DNA of 29,936 nt from CAYLNK01 sp964384675. Lineage in GTDB: Bacteria > Acidobacteriota > Thermoanaerobaculia > UBA5066. The stretch spans positions 1 through 29,936 of the forward strand of contig CAYLNK010000044.1 of the NCBI GenBank assembly GCA_964384675.1. The letters run 5' to 3'. Of this stretch, positions 7,075 to 14,913 are shown in pieces. Below the pieces are notes generated by a model, which saw nothing but the letters and a program-made list of their open reading frames with translations, had not been told where the DNA came from and did no database searches. The first letter of the stretch is position 1. Each line of letters begins with the position of its first letter. The position numbers were made by a program, and so were the translations under genes.

Positions 7075-9396
7075 TCACGATCGCGAGAGCCGCCGCTTCG
7101 CGTCGACGAGAGGCGGGGCGTCCGCGTCCGCGCCTTTCCAGACGTCGAGGAAGGCGACGAGCCGGGCGCGGGTCTCCTCGCGACGTCCCGTCGCCTGGAG
7201 CGCCAGGGCCGAGCGGTAGAGCGCCATCGGGAAACGGGGGTTCAGTCGCAGGATGCGGTCGTACTCCGCCAGCGCCTCGGAATGCCGGCCCAGCTCCAGG
7301 AGCGCGTCCGCGAGACACGTCTCCTGCGAATCGAGGCCGAAGCGCAAGGGCCGGTGGCCGATCGCGTTCCGCAGCTCGCGGAGACCGGTCTCGACGTCCC
7401 CCTCCGCGAGCGCCAGCCGGCCCGCCAGATAGGGGGCGAGCCGGAGCGCGTGCCGGGCCCCGCGTCCCATCCGGCCGATCTGGGTCTGGAGCTTCGCCGC
7501 CAGCGTCCGCGCGCGGGCGAGGTCCCGCCGCTCCAGGGCGAGCCACCAGCTGGCGATGGAGGTGCCCTCGGACACGTGCGCGCTCGCCGCAGCGGAGCTG
7601 GCGGCGTCGCCTCGCCACAGGTGGAGCGTCGCCACGCCATCCCAGCCGCGCTCCCGGAACCAGGCGGTGTCGGCCGCCGCGGCGATCCGCTGGAAAGCGG
7701 CGAGGGCCTCGCGTCGCCGGCCGAGGTCCGCGAGCGTGCCGGCCTGGTGCGCGAGCGCGACCATGAAGTCCGGGTCGAGCGCGAGCGCCCGGTCGTAGGC
7801 CTCGAGCGCCTCCTCGTAGCGGCCCGCCCACTGGAACGCGAGCCCGAGGGAATCGAGGGCGTTCGGCTCCCCCGGGTCGAGCGCGACGTACCGCTCGGCC
7901 GCCGCGATCGCCTCGTCGTGGCGGCCGAGGTCGGCGTAGATGCCGCTCAGCGTGTTGTGGAGGAGCTTCGCGTCCGGGTCGACCACGAGCCCCCGCCGCA
8001 GCACCTCGATCGCCTCCTCGTGTCTCTCCTCGGCCTGGAGGAGGTGCCCGAGGCGGTGATACGCCTCCACCTCGTCCGGAAAGCGCGCGACCAGCTGCCG
8101 GTACGTCGTGATCGCGCCGCCGAAGTCCAGCTTCACGATCGCGGTCCAGGCCGCCACCTCCAGCCGGTCCTTCTCCGTGAGCCGATCGGGACTCGCGGCC
8201 GCCAGCTCGAGGTGCGGCAGCGCCTCGTCGAGCCGCGTGTCGGACACGCCCAGGGTGAAGCCGATACGGGCGTGGGCCATCGCGAAACCGGGATCGAGCG
8301 CGATCGCCTTCTCGAAGAGCGCGACCGCGTCGGCGTTGTGGAGCGCGTGGGCCTTCTCGATCCCGAGAGCGTAGTAGCGGTAGGCGTCGAGGCTCCCGGT
8401 GCGCATCCCGGCGAGCGCCGGACGGGCGCCCGCGGACGAGAGCGGCGCACCGAGGCGGGCGGCCAGCTTCGTGGCGAGGAGGCTCACCTGGGTCAGGAGC
8501 TGCTCGGGCCGCTCGGCGACCAGAGTCTCGGCGGACGAGAGCTGCCCCGTCCTGGCGTCGAAGAGCTGCGCGTCGAGCCGCACGCGGGGGCCGATCTGCT
8601 GGAACGCTCCGAGGATCAGGGATCCGGCCCGGCTCCGCCGCCCGATCTCGAGGGCCGTCGCCAGGTCGATCGGCTGCCCAGGCCGGTGGTCGACCCGCTC
8701 CAGGAGGACGTGGAGCTGCTGGCTCGACAGGAGCGTCAGCTTGCTGGACCGGGAGAGGTCGGTGATCAGCATGTCCGCGAGGCCCTCGCGGAGCCAGTCC
8801 AGCTCGGGGCTGCGGGAGCGGTTCTCGAACAGCAGCACGGCGACGGCGGTCCGGCCCGGGCTGTCGGGGAGGCGCGGATCGGGGCGCCAGGCGCGTCGCC
8901 ACGCGGCGCCGACGATCAGCACGCCGGCGAGCAGCAGCGCCAGGCGCGAGAGGCTCACCGGCACGCGCCGGGCGGGAGCGGGAAGCGCGGCGGGCGGGTC
9001 CGGGATCTCCTCCTCGATCTCCACCTCGAGGGAGGCGATCTCGAGCCGCGCCAGCGCCGGCTCGGCCGGTCCGAACGGAACCACCTCCACCGGGCAGACG
9101 AACCGGTAGCCGCTCTTCGGGTACGTCTTCACGTAGCGCGGCTGGCGGGGGTCGTCCTCCAGGGCGCGCCGGATGTCGACGACGCACTGGTTGAGCGAGC
9201 CCTCGGTGACGACGACGTCCTTCCAGAGGGCCTCCATCAGCTCCTCGCGCGTGACGACGCGGTCGCGCTGCTCGATCAGGTAGACGAGGACGTGGAACGC
9301 GCGCTGGCGGAGGTCGACGAAGACGTCGCCGCGCCGCAGGCCGGGTTGGCCGGTATCGACCTCGGCCCCGTCGAACCGGTAGACGCGCCGATTCAC
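7075..9396 (-). CDS. Membrane-bound winged-helix transcriptional regulator with TolB-like and TPR domains
   Basis: Starting at GTG 9396 (GGTGA upstream) the protein has 773 residues. Residues about 5-102 form an OmpR/PhoB-type winged helix (QRAFHVLVYLIEQRDRVVTREEL, then YVKTYPKSGYRFVCPVE). An acidic linker is followed by one membrane helix (about 147-165), an extracytoplasmic TolB/FlgO-like domain (VAVLLFENRSRSPELDWLRE through LFDARTG) and a long run of TPR repeats reaching the C-terminus. This CadC-like layout is very common in Acidobacteriota. No receiver domain is present, so the signal is probably sensed outside the membrane or through the TPRs. Upstream extension of the frame to 9636 is Arg/Pro-rich and not domain-like, so it was left out. 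Targets are unknown; an inverted repeat at 9455-9473 is a candidate site. Confidence 0.88.
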   Translation of the reverse strand: MNRRVYRFDGAEVDTGQPGLRRGDVFVDLRQRAFHVLVYLIEQRDRVVTREELMEALWKDVVVTEGSLNQCVVDIRRALEDDPRQPRYVKTYPKSGYRFVCPVEVVPFGPAEPALARLEIASLEVEIEEEIPDPPAALPAPARRVPVSLSRLALLLAGVLIVGAAWRRAWRPDPRLPDSPGRTAVAVLLFENRSRSPELDWLREGLADMLITDLSRSSKLTLLSSQQLHVLLERVDHRPGQPIDLATALEIGRRSRAGSLILGAFQQIGPRVRLDAQLFDARTGQLSSAETLVAERPEQLLTQVSLLATKLAARLGAPLSSAGARPALAGMRTGSLDAYRYYALGIEKAHALHNADAVALFEKAIALDPGFAMAHARIGFTLGVSDTRLDEALPHLELAAASPDRLTEKDRLEVAAWTAIVKLDFGGAITTYRQLVARFPDEVEAYHRLGHLLQAEERHEEAIEVLRRGLVVDPDAKLLHNTLSGIYADLGRHDEAIAAAERYVALDPGEPNALDSLGLAFQWAGRYEEALEAYDRALALDPDFMVALAHQAGTLADLGRRREALAAFQRIAAAADTAWFRERGWDGVATLHLWRGDAASSAAASAHVSEGTSIASWWLALERRDLARARTLAAKLQTQIGRMGRGARHALRLAPYLAGRLALAEGDVETGLRELRNAIGHRPLRFGLDSQETCLADALLELGRHSEALAEYDRILRLNPRFPMALYRSALALQATGRREETRARLVAFLDVWKGADADAPPLVDAKRRLSRS

Positions 9397-9454
9397 GACG
9401 ATTTCACCGTTCGTTCGTGCGGATCCGGTTCCAGCGGCCAACGTTCCTCCGGGA

Positions 9455-9473
9455 GTCGAGATCGATTCTCGAC
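9455..9473. repeat. Inverted repeat in the regulator/oxygenase divergent region
   Basis: GTCGAGA-TCGAT-TCTCGAC is a perfect 7-bp inverted repeat about 59 bp upstream of the regulator start. It lies in the 233-bp region between two divergent genes and could be an operator or an RNA hairpin. Nothing else in that region stands out except an AAGGAG-ATG pair at 9492-9506. Confidence 0.4.
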
Positions 9474-9629
9474 CCGCGGGGCGGGCCGGGCAAGGAGCGC
9501 GGGATGAAACGGACGATCCGGATCCGTGTGTCGGTCGTGCGGGTGCGCGCTCCGGGCGGCGTCGCCGGTTCGTCCGCGGATCTCGGGTCACCGGGCCGGA
9601 ACGTCGGAGAATGGGGCCGGTCCGGTCCG

Positions 9630-10316
9630 ATGGCACCCCACCTCACTGACGTCTCGTTGGCGGGCGCGCTCCCGGCCTCCCGTTGCGAGGCGTGGCTCCG
9701 TGCGATCGGCCCGCCCGAGGGGCCCTCGCGACCGCTCTCGGCGCTCCACGCCCTGGACGCGGCCGAGGTCCTGCGGGTCGTGGCCGACAGCGCGATCGGC
9801 GCCCGCCTGGAGAGGGCGCTCGGTCCGGAGCCGGTCTGCGACGTCGACCAGAGCTGGGTCCGCCACGGGAGGCCGCCGCACAGCTGGCACCAGGACGGCG
9901 CTCTGCGCTTCGACTTCCTGGCTCACGCCGGCCGACCGCTGCCCACCGGGGCGCCCCTCGAGATGCTCACCTGCTGGATCGCGCTGACACCCTGCGGCGA
10001 GGACGCGCCGGGCCTCGAATGGGTCGACGTGCCGCTCGACGGCCTCCTCCCGCCCGCCGAGCTCACCGACGAATCCGTGGGGGCGCGCTTCACGTCCGAC
10101 CGTTTCGTCCGGCCACGCCTCCGGAGCGGGGATGCGCTCGTCTTCGACGGGCTGCTCCTGCATCGCACCCATCTCACCTCGGCGATGCGGCGACCGCGCG
10201 CCAGCCTCGAGCTGCGCTTCTTCCGGGCCGGCCGCGTTCCGGCGCGGGTCGCCGCCGACCGCTTCGAGACGCTGCGCCGGAGCGACGCTCCGGGCGTCAG
10301 GGGATCGTGGTCGTGA
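9630..10316 (+). CDS. Putative phytanoyl-CoA dioxygenase-like 2OG-Fe(II) oxygenase
   Basis: The 228-residue protein has SWHQDGALRFDF with H87 and D89 as an HxD iron pair, then SGDALVFDGLLLHRTH around 166-181 supplying the distal His, and R190 about ten residues later as the likely 2-oxoglutarate ligand. This order and spacing fit the PhyH-like double-stranded beta-helix oxygenases. The substrate is unknown. The start is uncertain: ATG 9630 gives a family-like N-terminus but has no ribosome site, whereas in-frame ATG 9504 has a strong AAGGAG site and would add 42 Arg/Val/Gly-rich residues. The 3' end overlaps the convergent DUF4280 gene by 20 bp. Confidence 0.72.
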   Translation: MAPHLTDVSLAGALPASRCEAWLRAIGPPEGPSRPLSALHALDAAEVLRVVADSAIGARLERALGPEPVCDVDQSWVRHGRPPHSWHQDGALRFDFLAHAGRPLPTGAPLEMLTCWIALTPCGEDAPGLEWVDVPLDGLLPPAELTDESVGARFTSDRFVRPRLRSGDALVFDGLLLHRTHLTSAMRRPRASLELRFFRAGRVPARVAADRFETLRRSDAPGVRGSWS

Positions 10317-10686
10317 CCTGACCCGGCACGGTGATCGTGATCACCCCGCCCCAGGTGCACATGCACTTGGACGTGGTGTCGAGGGCCGGCAGGTTGTTGA
10401 TGAGCACGGGGGGCGCGCCCGGCACCCAGGGGGCCGCGGTGACCGGCACGCAGGGCATCGGCGTCAGGACCCCGAGAGCCGCCGCCGTCGCCGCCGCGAC
10501 CGCCGGATTGGAAGGGGTGTTGCACATTCCGAACGTCGGGATGTTGACGATCGGGGCGAAGTCCATGATGGTCGCCGCAGGCAGGCCTCCCACCGTCGTC
10601 ATGTTGACCGGCAGCACGATGAGGGCCGCCGGCGCGGCGCCGAAGGAGCACAGGAGCATCGCTCCGTTCACGACCTGCGGTGTCAT
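10297..10686 (-). CDS. PAAR-like protein (DUF4280)
   Basis: A 129-residue protein matching the DUF4280 pattern: CSFG near the start (C13), IMDFAPIVNIPTFGMC (C55), a TPSNPAV stretch, PMPCVP (C79), APWVPG, and CMCTWGGVITITVPGQ at the end (C108, C110). Relatives of the PAAR family cap the spike of contractile secretion or injection systems and can carry effectors; DUF4280 is its PAAR-like branch. GGAGG lies 7 nt before the ATG. No VgrG, Hcp, sheath or toxin gene is in the window, so it is an orphan here. A role in a secretion system is inferred from the family only. Confidence 0.82.
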   Translation of the reverse strand: MTPQVVNGAMLLCSFGAAPAALIVLPVNMTTVGGLPAATIMDFAPIVNIPTFGMCNTPSNPAVAAATAAALGVLTPMPCVPVTAAPWVPGAPPVLINNLPALDTTSKCMCTWGGVITITVPGQVTTTIP

Positions 10687-10779
10687 CTCGGATCCTCCAT
10701 TTCGACCAGGATGCTGACGTATCCCGAGGATAGGAAGGTCGACCCGCGCCCGCAAGGCGAACGGCGTCGCGCCGGCACG

Positions 10780-11259
10780 TCAGCCGCCGCGCTCGAAGAG
10801 CTTCCGGATCGCCTTGATCCTCCGCCGGTTCATCCCCAGGTCGGAGTGGCCCACGCGGGCCGCGGACCGGAAGCGGATCTCGCCCTTCTTCCCGTCCAGC
10901 ACGAACTCGGCGTCGTCCACGAATCCGAGGAGCCGCGAGCGGAATTCGACGGCGACGTAGCCGGGCCGGTCGACGGTGACCTTGCCGCGCGCCATCGATC
11001 CGATCGCCTCGCGGAGCCGCGCCTGGGCGTCCTCGACACGGCCCGTGAACGGGATGGCCGGCATCAGCTGAGAGGCCTTGGCGTCCTGGCTGGCGACGCA
11101 GTTGGGGGTGCCCGGGCAAGGGGAGAGGACGTTCCCCGGGGCTCCGACGTTCGTGGGCTGGATCCTGTTCCTCATGCTTCGGGCTCGCTTCACGAAGAGA
11201 TTCCCCGTCAGGACGACGACGACGACGGCGACGGCGGCGGCGGCGAGGGCGGTCCTCAT
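10780..11259 (-). CDS. DUF1499 membrane-anchored protein
   Basis: A 159-residue protein with one N-terminal hydrophobic helix (about 3-22) and the DUF1499 signature CPGTPNCVASQ (C48, C54). The rest matches the family: AxxRLREAI, a strand with YVAVEFRSRLLGFVDDAEF and RSAARVGHSDLGMNRRRI. The function of the family is not established. The ATG has no Shine-Dalgarno; CATCAT 8 nt upstream may be the -10 of a leaderless transcript. It is divergent from the aldo/keto reductase with only 33 bp between the two start codons. Confidence 0.85.
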   Translation of the reverse strand: MRTALAAAAVAVVVVVLTGNLFVKRARSMRNRIQPTNVGAPGNVLSPCPGTPNCVASQDAKASQLMPAIPFTGRVEDAQARLREAIGSMARGKVTVDRPGYVAVEFRSRLLGFVDDAEFVLDGKKGEIRFRSAARVGHSDLGMNRRRIKAIRKLFERGG

Positions 11260-11267
11260 GAAGCCGG

Positions 11268-11273
11268 ATGATG
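11268..11273 (-). promoter_or_regulatory. Possible -10 element (CATCAT) for the DUF1499 gene
   Basis: CATCAT on the minus strand ends 8 nt before the ATG of the DUF1499 gene and matches TATAAT at four of six positions. There is no Shine-Dalgarno. Evidence is positional only. Confidence 0.3.
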
Positions 11274-11280
11274 CCCGATG

Positions 11281-11286
11281 CAGAAT
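11281..11286 (+). promoter_or_regulatory. Possible -10 element (CAGAAT) for the aldo/keto reductase
   Basis: CAGAAT ends 6 nt before ATG 11293 and matches TATAAT at four of six positions. It favours ATG 11293 over ATG 11278, since the mRNA would begin downstream of the latter. No Shine-Dalgarno is present. Confidence 0.35.
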
Positions 11287-11292
11287 CCCGGC

Positions 11293-12297
11293 ATGCAGTA
11301 TCGAAACCTCGGAGCCACAGGACTGAAGGTCTCCCCGCTCTGTCTCGGCACGATGATGTTCGGCGCCTGGGGGAAGACCACGGGCGAGGAGTGCGCCCGG
11401 ATGGTCCACCGCGCCCTCGACGCCGGGATCAACTTCGTGGATACGTCGAACAACTACGCGGACGGCCAGAGCGAGGAGATCGTCGGGCACGCGCTCCAGG
11501 GGCGGCGCGACGAGGTCGTGCTGGCGACCAAGGTCTGGGCGCCGATGGGGCCGGGCCCGAACCAGCGCGGACTCTCCCGCAAGGCGATCCAGGAGCAGGT
11601 GGAGCGGAGCCTCCGCCGCCTGAAGACCGATGTGATCGACCTGTACCAGATCCACCGGCCCGACGTGACGACGCCGTGGGAGGAGACGCTCTCGACGCTC
11701 ACGGACCTCGTCCGGCAGGGAAAGGTGCGCTACGTCGGCTGCTCCACCAACCACTACACCGACCCGGCCGGGGGACTCTGGGGGAAACGTCTCGAGAGCT
11801 GGCAGATCGTGGAGACGCTCTGGATCTCGGAGCGGCGCGGCTTCGAGCGGTGGGCGTCGCTCCAGCCGCCGTACAGCATCCTGCGCCGCACGATGGAGGT
11901 CGAGCACTTCCCGATGACCCAGCGCTTCGGCATCGGGAACCTCGTCTGGAGCCCGCTCGAGGGAGGCTGGCTCACCGGCAAGTACCGGCGCGGCCAGCCG
12001 AATCCCGCGGACAGCGCCCGCTCCGTCGCGTGGGTCGGCGACGTGGCGGCGCCGAAGTTCCAGAGGCGCCTCGACGTGGTGGAGGCGCTCGTCTCGATCG
12101 CCGGGGCGCGCGGGATCTCCCTGGCCCGCTTCGCCACGGCCTGGACCCTGCGGCATCCCGCGGTCACGTCCAGCATCCTCGGCCCGCGCACGCTGGAGCA
12201 GCTCGAGGACCTGCTGCCGGCCGCCGACGTCGTCCTCTCGGACGAGGAGTCGGCGGCGATCGACGCGCTGGTGCCGCCGGGGACGAGCGCGCTGTAG
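11293..12297 (+). CDS. Aldo/keto reductase
   Basis: The 334-residue (beta/alpha)8 NADPH-dependent oxidoreductase begins MQYRNLGATGLKVSPLCLGT, the usual start of the family, so ATG 11293 is preferred over ATG 11278. The catalytic tetrad is visible: D50 (NFVDTSNNY), Y55, K80 (LATKVW) and H121 (YQIHRPD). The C-terminal part has the cofactor-binding pattern of the YghZ/Kv-beta-like group (SILGPRTLEQLEDLL). The reaction would be reduction of an aldehyde or ketone; the substrate cannot be told. It is followed by hypF after 35 nt, but hypF appears to have its own promoter. Confidence 0.92.
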   Translation: MQYRNLGATGLKVSPLCLGTMMFGAWGKTTGEECARMVHRALDAGINFVDTSNNYADGQSEEIVGHALQGRRDEVVLATKVWAPMGPGPNQRGLSRKAIQEQVERSLRRLKTDVIDLYQIHRPDVTTPWEETLSTLTDLVRQGKVRYVGCSTNHYTDPAGGLWGKRLESWQIVETLWISERRGFERWASLQPPYSILRRTMEVEHFPMTQRFGIGNLVWSPLEGGWLTGKYRRGQPNPADSARSVAWVGDVAAPKFQRRLDVVEALVSIAGARGISLARFATAWTLRHPAVTSSILGPRTLEQLEDLLPAADVVLSDEESAAIDALVPPGTSAL

Positions 12298-12319
12298 GTC
12301 CCGCGGCGGCCCGGGCTGC

Positions 12320-12325
12320 TAGCCT
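12320..12325 (+). promoter_or_regulatory. -10 element TAGCCT upstream of hypF
   Basis: TAGCCT lies 7 nt before the hypF ATG. The intervening CCGGAGG resembles a Shine-Dalgarno but abuts the ATG and is too close to act as one. This suggests a leaderless hypF transcript starting about here. Confidence 0.4.
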
Positions 12326-12332
12326 CCGGAGG

Positions 12333-14609
12333 ATGTCGCGGCAAAGGCTCGTCGTCGCGGTGCGGGGCGCCGTGCAGGGGGTCGGCTTCCGGCCGTTCGT
12401 CTACCGGCTCGCCGCCGACCTCGACCTCTCGGGCTGGGTCCTCAACGACGTGCGCGGCGTCGAGCTCGAGGTGGAGGGGCCGCGGCCTTCGCTCGAGACC
12501 TTCCTCGCGCGTCTCACGTCCGAGGCCCCGCCGCTCGCCCGGGTACGGGAGGTCGACTCGAGCTGGGCCGCGGCGACGGGCGGGACGGGATTCGAGATCC
12601 GCTACAGCCACGTCGGCGGCCGGAAGACCGTGCTCGTGCTGCCCGACGTGGCCACGTGCGGCGATTGCCGTGCGGAGGTGCTCGATCCCGCCCAGCGGCG
12701 CTACCGATACCCCTTCACGAACTGCACGGCCTGCGGCCCACGATTCACGATCGTGCGCGAGCTGCCGTACGACCGGCCCGCCACGACGATGGCGGGCTTC
12801 CCCCTCTGCGTCGCGTGCCGTGCCGAGTACGACGACCCGCGCGACCGCCGCTTCCACGCGCAGCCGATCGCCTGCCCGGCCTGCGGTCCCCGCCTGGCGC
12901 TCCGGGACCCGTCGGGCGGGACGCTGGCGCGGGAGGACGACGCTCTGCGCCGCGCGGCCGAAGCGCTCGGGGACGGACGGATCGTCGCGGTGAAGGGGCT
13001 CGGCGGCTTCCACCTGATGTGCGATGCCCTCGACGATGCGGTCGTCCGCCGGCTCCGCCAACGGAAGCGCCGTCTGGAGAAGCCGCTGGCGCTGATGGCA
13101 CGCGACCTCGGCGCGGCGCGGGAGCTGTGCGACGTGCCGGAGGACGCCGCCCGGCTCCTCGCCTCGGCCGAGGCGCCGATCGTGCTCCTCGCCCGTCGCG
13201 AGGGAGCCCGTGTCGCACCGTCGGTCGCGCCGGGCCGGCCCGATCTCGGCGTGATGCTCGCCGCCACCCCGCTCCACCACCTCCTCCTCGCGGACGTCGG
13301 CGGGCCTCTCGTCGCCACGAGCGGGAACCTCCACGAGGAGCCGATCTGCATCGACGAGGGCGAGGCGGTGGAGCGCCTCGGAGGGCTGGCCGATCTCCTC
13401 CTCGTGCACGATCGCCCCATCGAGCGGCATGCCGACGACAGCGTCGCCCGGGCGATCCGGGGCGAGGCGCGCCTGCTGCGCCGCGCGCGGGGCTACGCGC
13501 CTCTGCCGGTCTTCGTGCCGCGCGAGCTCCCGACGATCCTGGCGGTCGGAGGGCACCTCAAGAGCACGGTGGCCCTGGCGCTCGGCCGGCAGGTGTTCCT
13601 GAGCCAGCACCTGGGCGACCTCGAGACGCCGCAGGCGCGAGCCGCGTTCGAGCGCGCGCTCGCCGACCTCCTGCGCCTCTACGGCGCGACGCCCGTCGCC
13701 GTGGCGCACGACCTCCACCCCGGCTACGTCTCGACGGCGTGGGCGCTCGCCTCCGGCCTGCCGGCGATCGGCGTGCAGCACCACCACGCGCACCTCGCCG
13801 CGTGCCTGGCCGAGAACGGCGTCGAGGGGCGCGCGCTCGGGGTGACGTGGGACGGCACCGGCTACGGAACGGACGGCACGATCTGGGGCGGCGAGCACCT
13901 CCTCGGCTCCGCGAGCGGCTTCACCCGGGTCGCGCACCTCCGTCCGTTCCGGCTCCCCGGCGGCGACGCGGCCGTGCGCGAGCCGCGCCGCTCGGCCCTG
14001 GCCTTGCTGTGGGAGCGGCTCGGCGAGGAGGCGCTGTCGCGCGAGGACCTCGCCCCGGTCCGCTCGTTCACGGCCGCCGAGCGCGGCGTCCTCGGCCGGA
14101 TGCTGGAGCGCGGCCTCAACGCGCCGGTCACGACGAGCGCCGGTCGTCTCTTCGACGGCGTGGCGGCGCTCCTCGGGCTGCACCCGGTCGCGAGCCACGA
14201 GGGGCAGGCGGCGATGGCGCTCGAGACCCTGGCCGCGGAGGGAGGCGAGGCGGGGAGCTATCCGCTGCCGCTCGTCGAGCCCGCCGGCGGAGCCGGAGCG
14301 CTCGTCCTGGACTGGGGTCCGCTCCTCGACGCGCTGCTCGCCGACCTGGTGCGCGGCGCGCAGCCCGCCGTGATCGCGGCCCGCTTCCACGCGGCGCTGG
14401 CCGACGGGATCGTGGCCGTCGCGAAGCGCGTCGGCGAGCCGCGCGTCGCGCTCACCGGCGGCTGCTTCCAGAACCGGCTCTTGACCGAGCGAGCGGCGGA
14501 CGGGCTCGAGGCCGCGGGCTTCGAGGTGCTCCTCCACCGCCTCGTGCCGGCCGGGGATGGTGGGATCAGCCTTGGTCAGGCGATGGTCGCCGCGGCCAGT
14601 GGAGCCTGA
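12333..14609 (+). CDS. hypF: Carbamoyltransferase HypF ([NiFe]-hydrogenase maturation)
   Basis: At 758 residues it has the full HypF architecture: an acylphosphatase-like domain (GAVQGVGFRPFVYRL, R20, N38), two zinc fingers (C109/C112/C131/C134 and C159/C162/C181/C184), a YrdC-like domain (KGLGGFHLMCDA), and a Kae1-like domain (GVQHHHAHLAACLAENG, then ALTGGCFQNRLL). HypF uses carbamoyl phosphate and ATP to make the carbamoyl-adenylate passed to HypE, the source of the cyanide ligands of the NiFe site. It is the first gene of hypFCDE. All signature residues are intact, so it should be active. Confidence 0.97.
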   Translation: MSRQRLVVAVRGAVQGVGFRPFVYRLAADLDLSGWVLNDVRGVELEVEGPRPSLETFLARLTSEAPPLARVREVDSSWAAATGGTGFEIRYSHVGGRKTVLVLPDVATCGDCRAEVLDPAQRRYRYPFTNCTACGPRFTIVRELPYDRPATTMAGFPLCVACRAEYDDPRDRRFHAQPIACPACGPRLALRDPSGGTLAREDDALRRAAEALGDGRIVAVKGLGGFHLMCDALDDAVVRRLRQRKRRLEKPLALMARDLGAARELCDVPEDAARLLASAEAPIVLLARREGARVAPSVAPGRPDLGVMLAATPLHHLLLADVGGPLVATSGNLHEEPICIDEGEAVERLGGLADLLLVHDRPIERHADDSVARAIRGEARLLRRARGYAPLPVFVPRELPTILAVGGHLKSTVALALGRQVFLSQHLGDLETPQARAAFERALADLLRLYGATPVAVAHDLHPGYVSTAWALASGLPAIGVQHHHAHLAACLAENGVEGRALGVTWDGTGYGTDGTIWGGEHLLGSASGFTRVAHLRPFRLPGGDAAVREPRRSALALLWERLGEEALSREDLAPVRSFTAAERGVLGRMLERGLNAPVTTSAGRLFDGVAALLGLHPVASHEGQAAMALETLAAEGGEAGSYPLPLVEPAGGAGALVLDWGPLLDALLADLVRGAQPAVIAARFHAALADGIVAVAKRVGEPRVALTGGCFQNRLLTERAADGLEAAGFEVLLHRLVPAGDGGISLGQAMVAAASGA

Positions 14610-14658
14610 TGCGTCTGGACCATGTCGCCCCCGTGGACGCAGGTGCACATTGATTCGC

Positions 14659-14913
14659 ATGTGTCTCGGCGTACCCGGTCAGGTGATGCGTCTCGAGCCC
14701 AACGAGATCGGCATGACGATGGGGATCGTCCGCTTCGGCGGCATCCGCAAGGAGGTCTGCCTCGCCTACACGCCGGAGGCGAAGGTCGGGGACTACGTGC
14801 TGGTGCACGTCGGCTTCGCCCTCGCCGTCCTCGACGAGGAGCGGGCCGAGGAGATGCTCCAGGCGCTCCGGGAGCTGGGCGAGCTGGAGGGGCTGGAGGG
14901 CGCGGCGCCGTGA
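14659..14913 (+). CDS. hypC: Hydrogenase maturation chaperone HypC
   Basis: The 84-residue protein begins MCLGVPGQVM; after removal of Met the invariant Cys2 is N-terminal, which fixes the start at ATG 14659. HypC carries the Fe(CN)2CO unit between HypD and the hydrogenase large subunit. There is no Shine-Dalgarno, and a weak CACATT box 7 nt upstream might allow an extra leaderless transcript in addition to read-through from hypF (49-nt gap). Its stop codon overlaps the hypD start (GTGA). The acidic Glu-rich tail (LRELGELEGLEG) is ordinary for the family. Confidence 0.95.
   Translation: MCLGVPGQVMRLEPNEIGMTMGIVRFGGIRKEVCLAYTPEAKVGDYVLVHVGFALAVLDEERAEEMLQALRELGELEGLEGAAP

Noticed and set aside
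7282..9507. A 741-codon plus-strand frame opposite the TPR regulator.
   Set aside because: It mirrors the regulator codons and has no recognisable motif or start context; the minus-strand frame has a winged helix, membrane helix and TPRs.
11268..14609. A 1113-codon plus-strand frame covering the aldo/keto reductase region and hypF.
   Set aside because: Its first third reads the reductase gene out of frame (Arg/Pro/Gly-rich). Only the part from ATG 12333 is HypF.
11754..14660. Long minus-strand open frame opposite hypF.
   Set aside because: High-GC antisense shadow; the sequence is Arg/Glu/Ala-rich with no domain, while hypF on the other strand has every motif.
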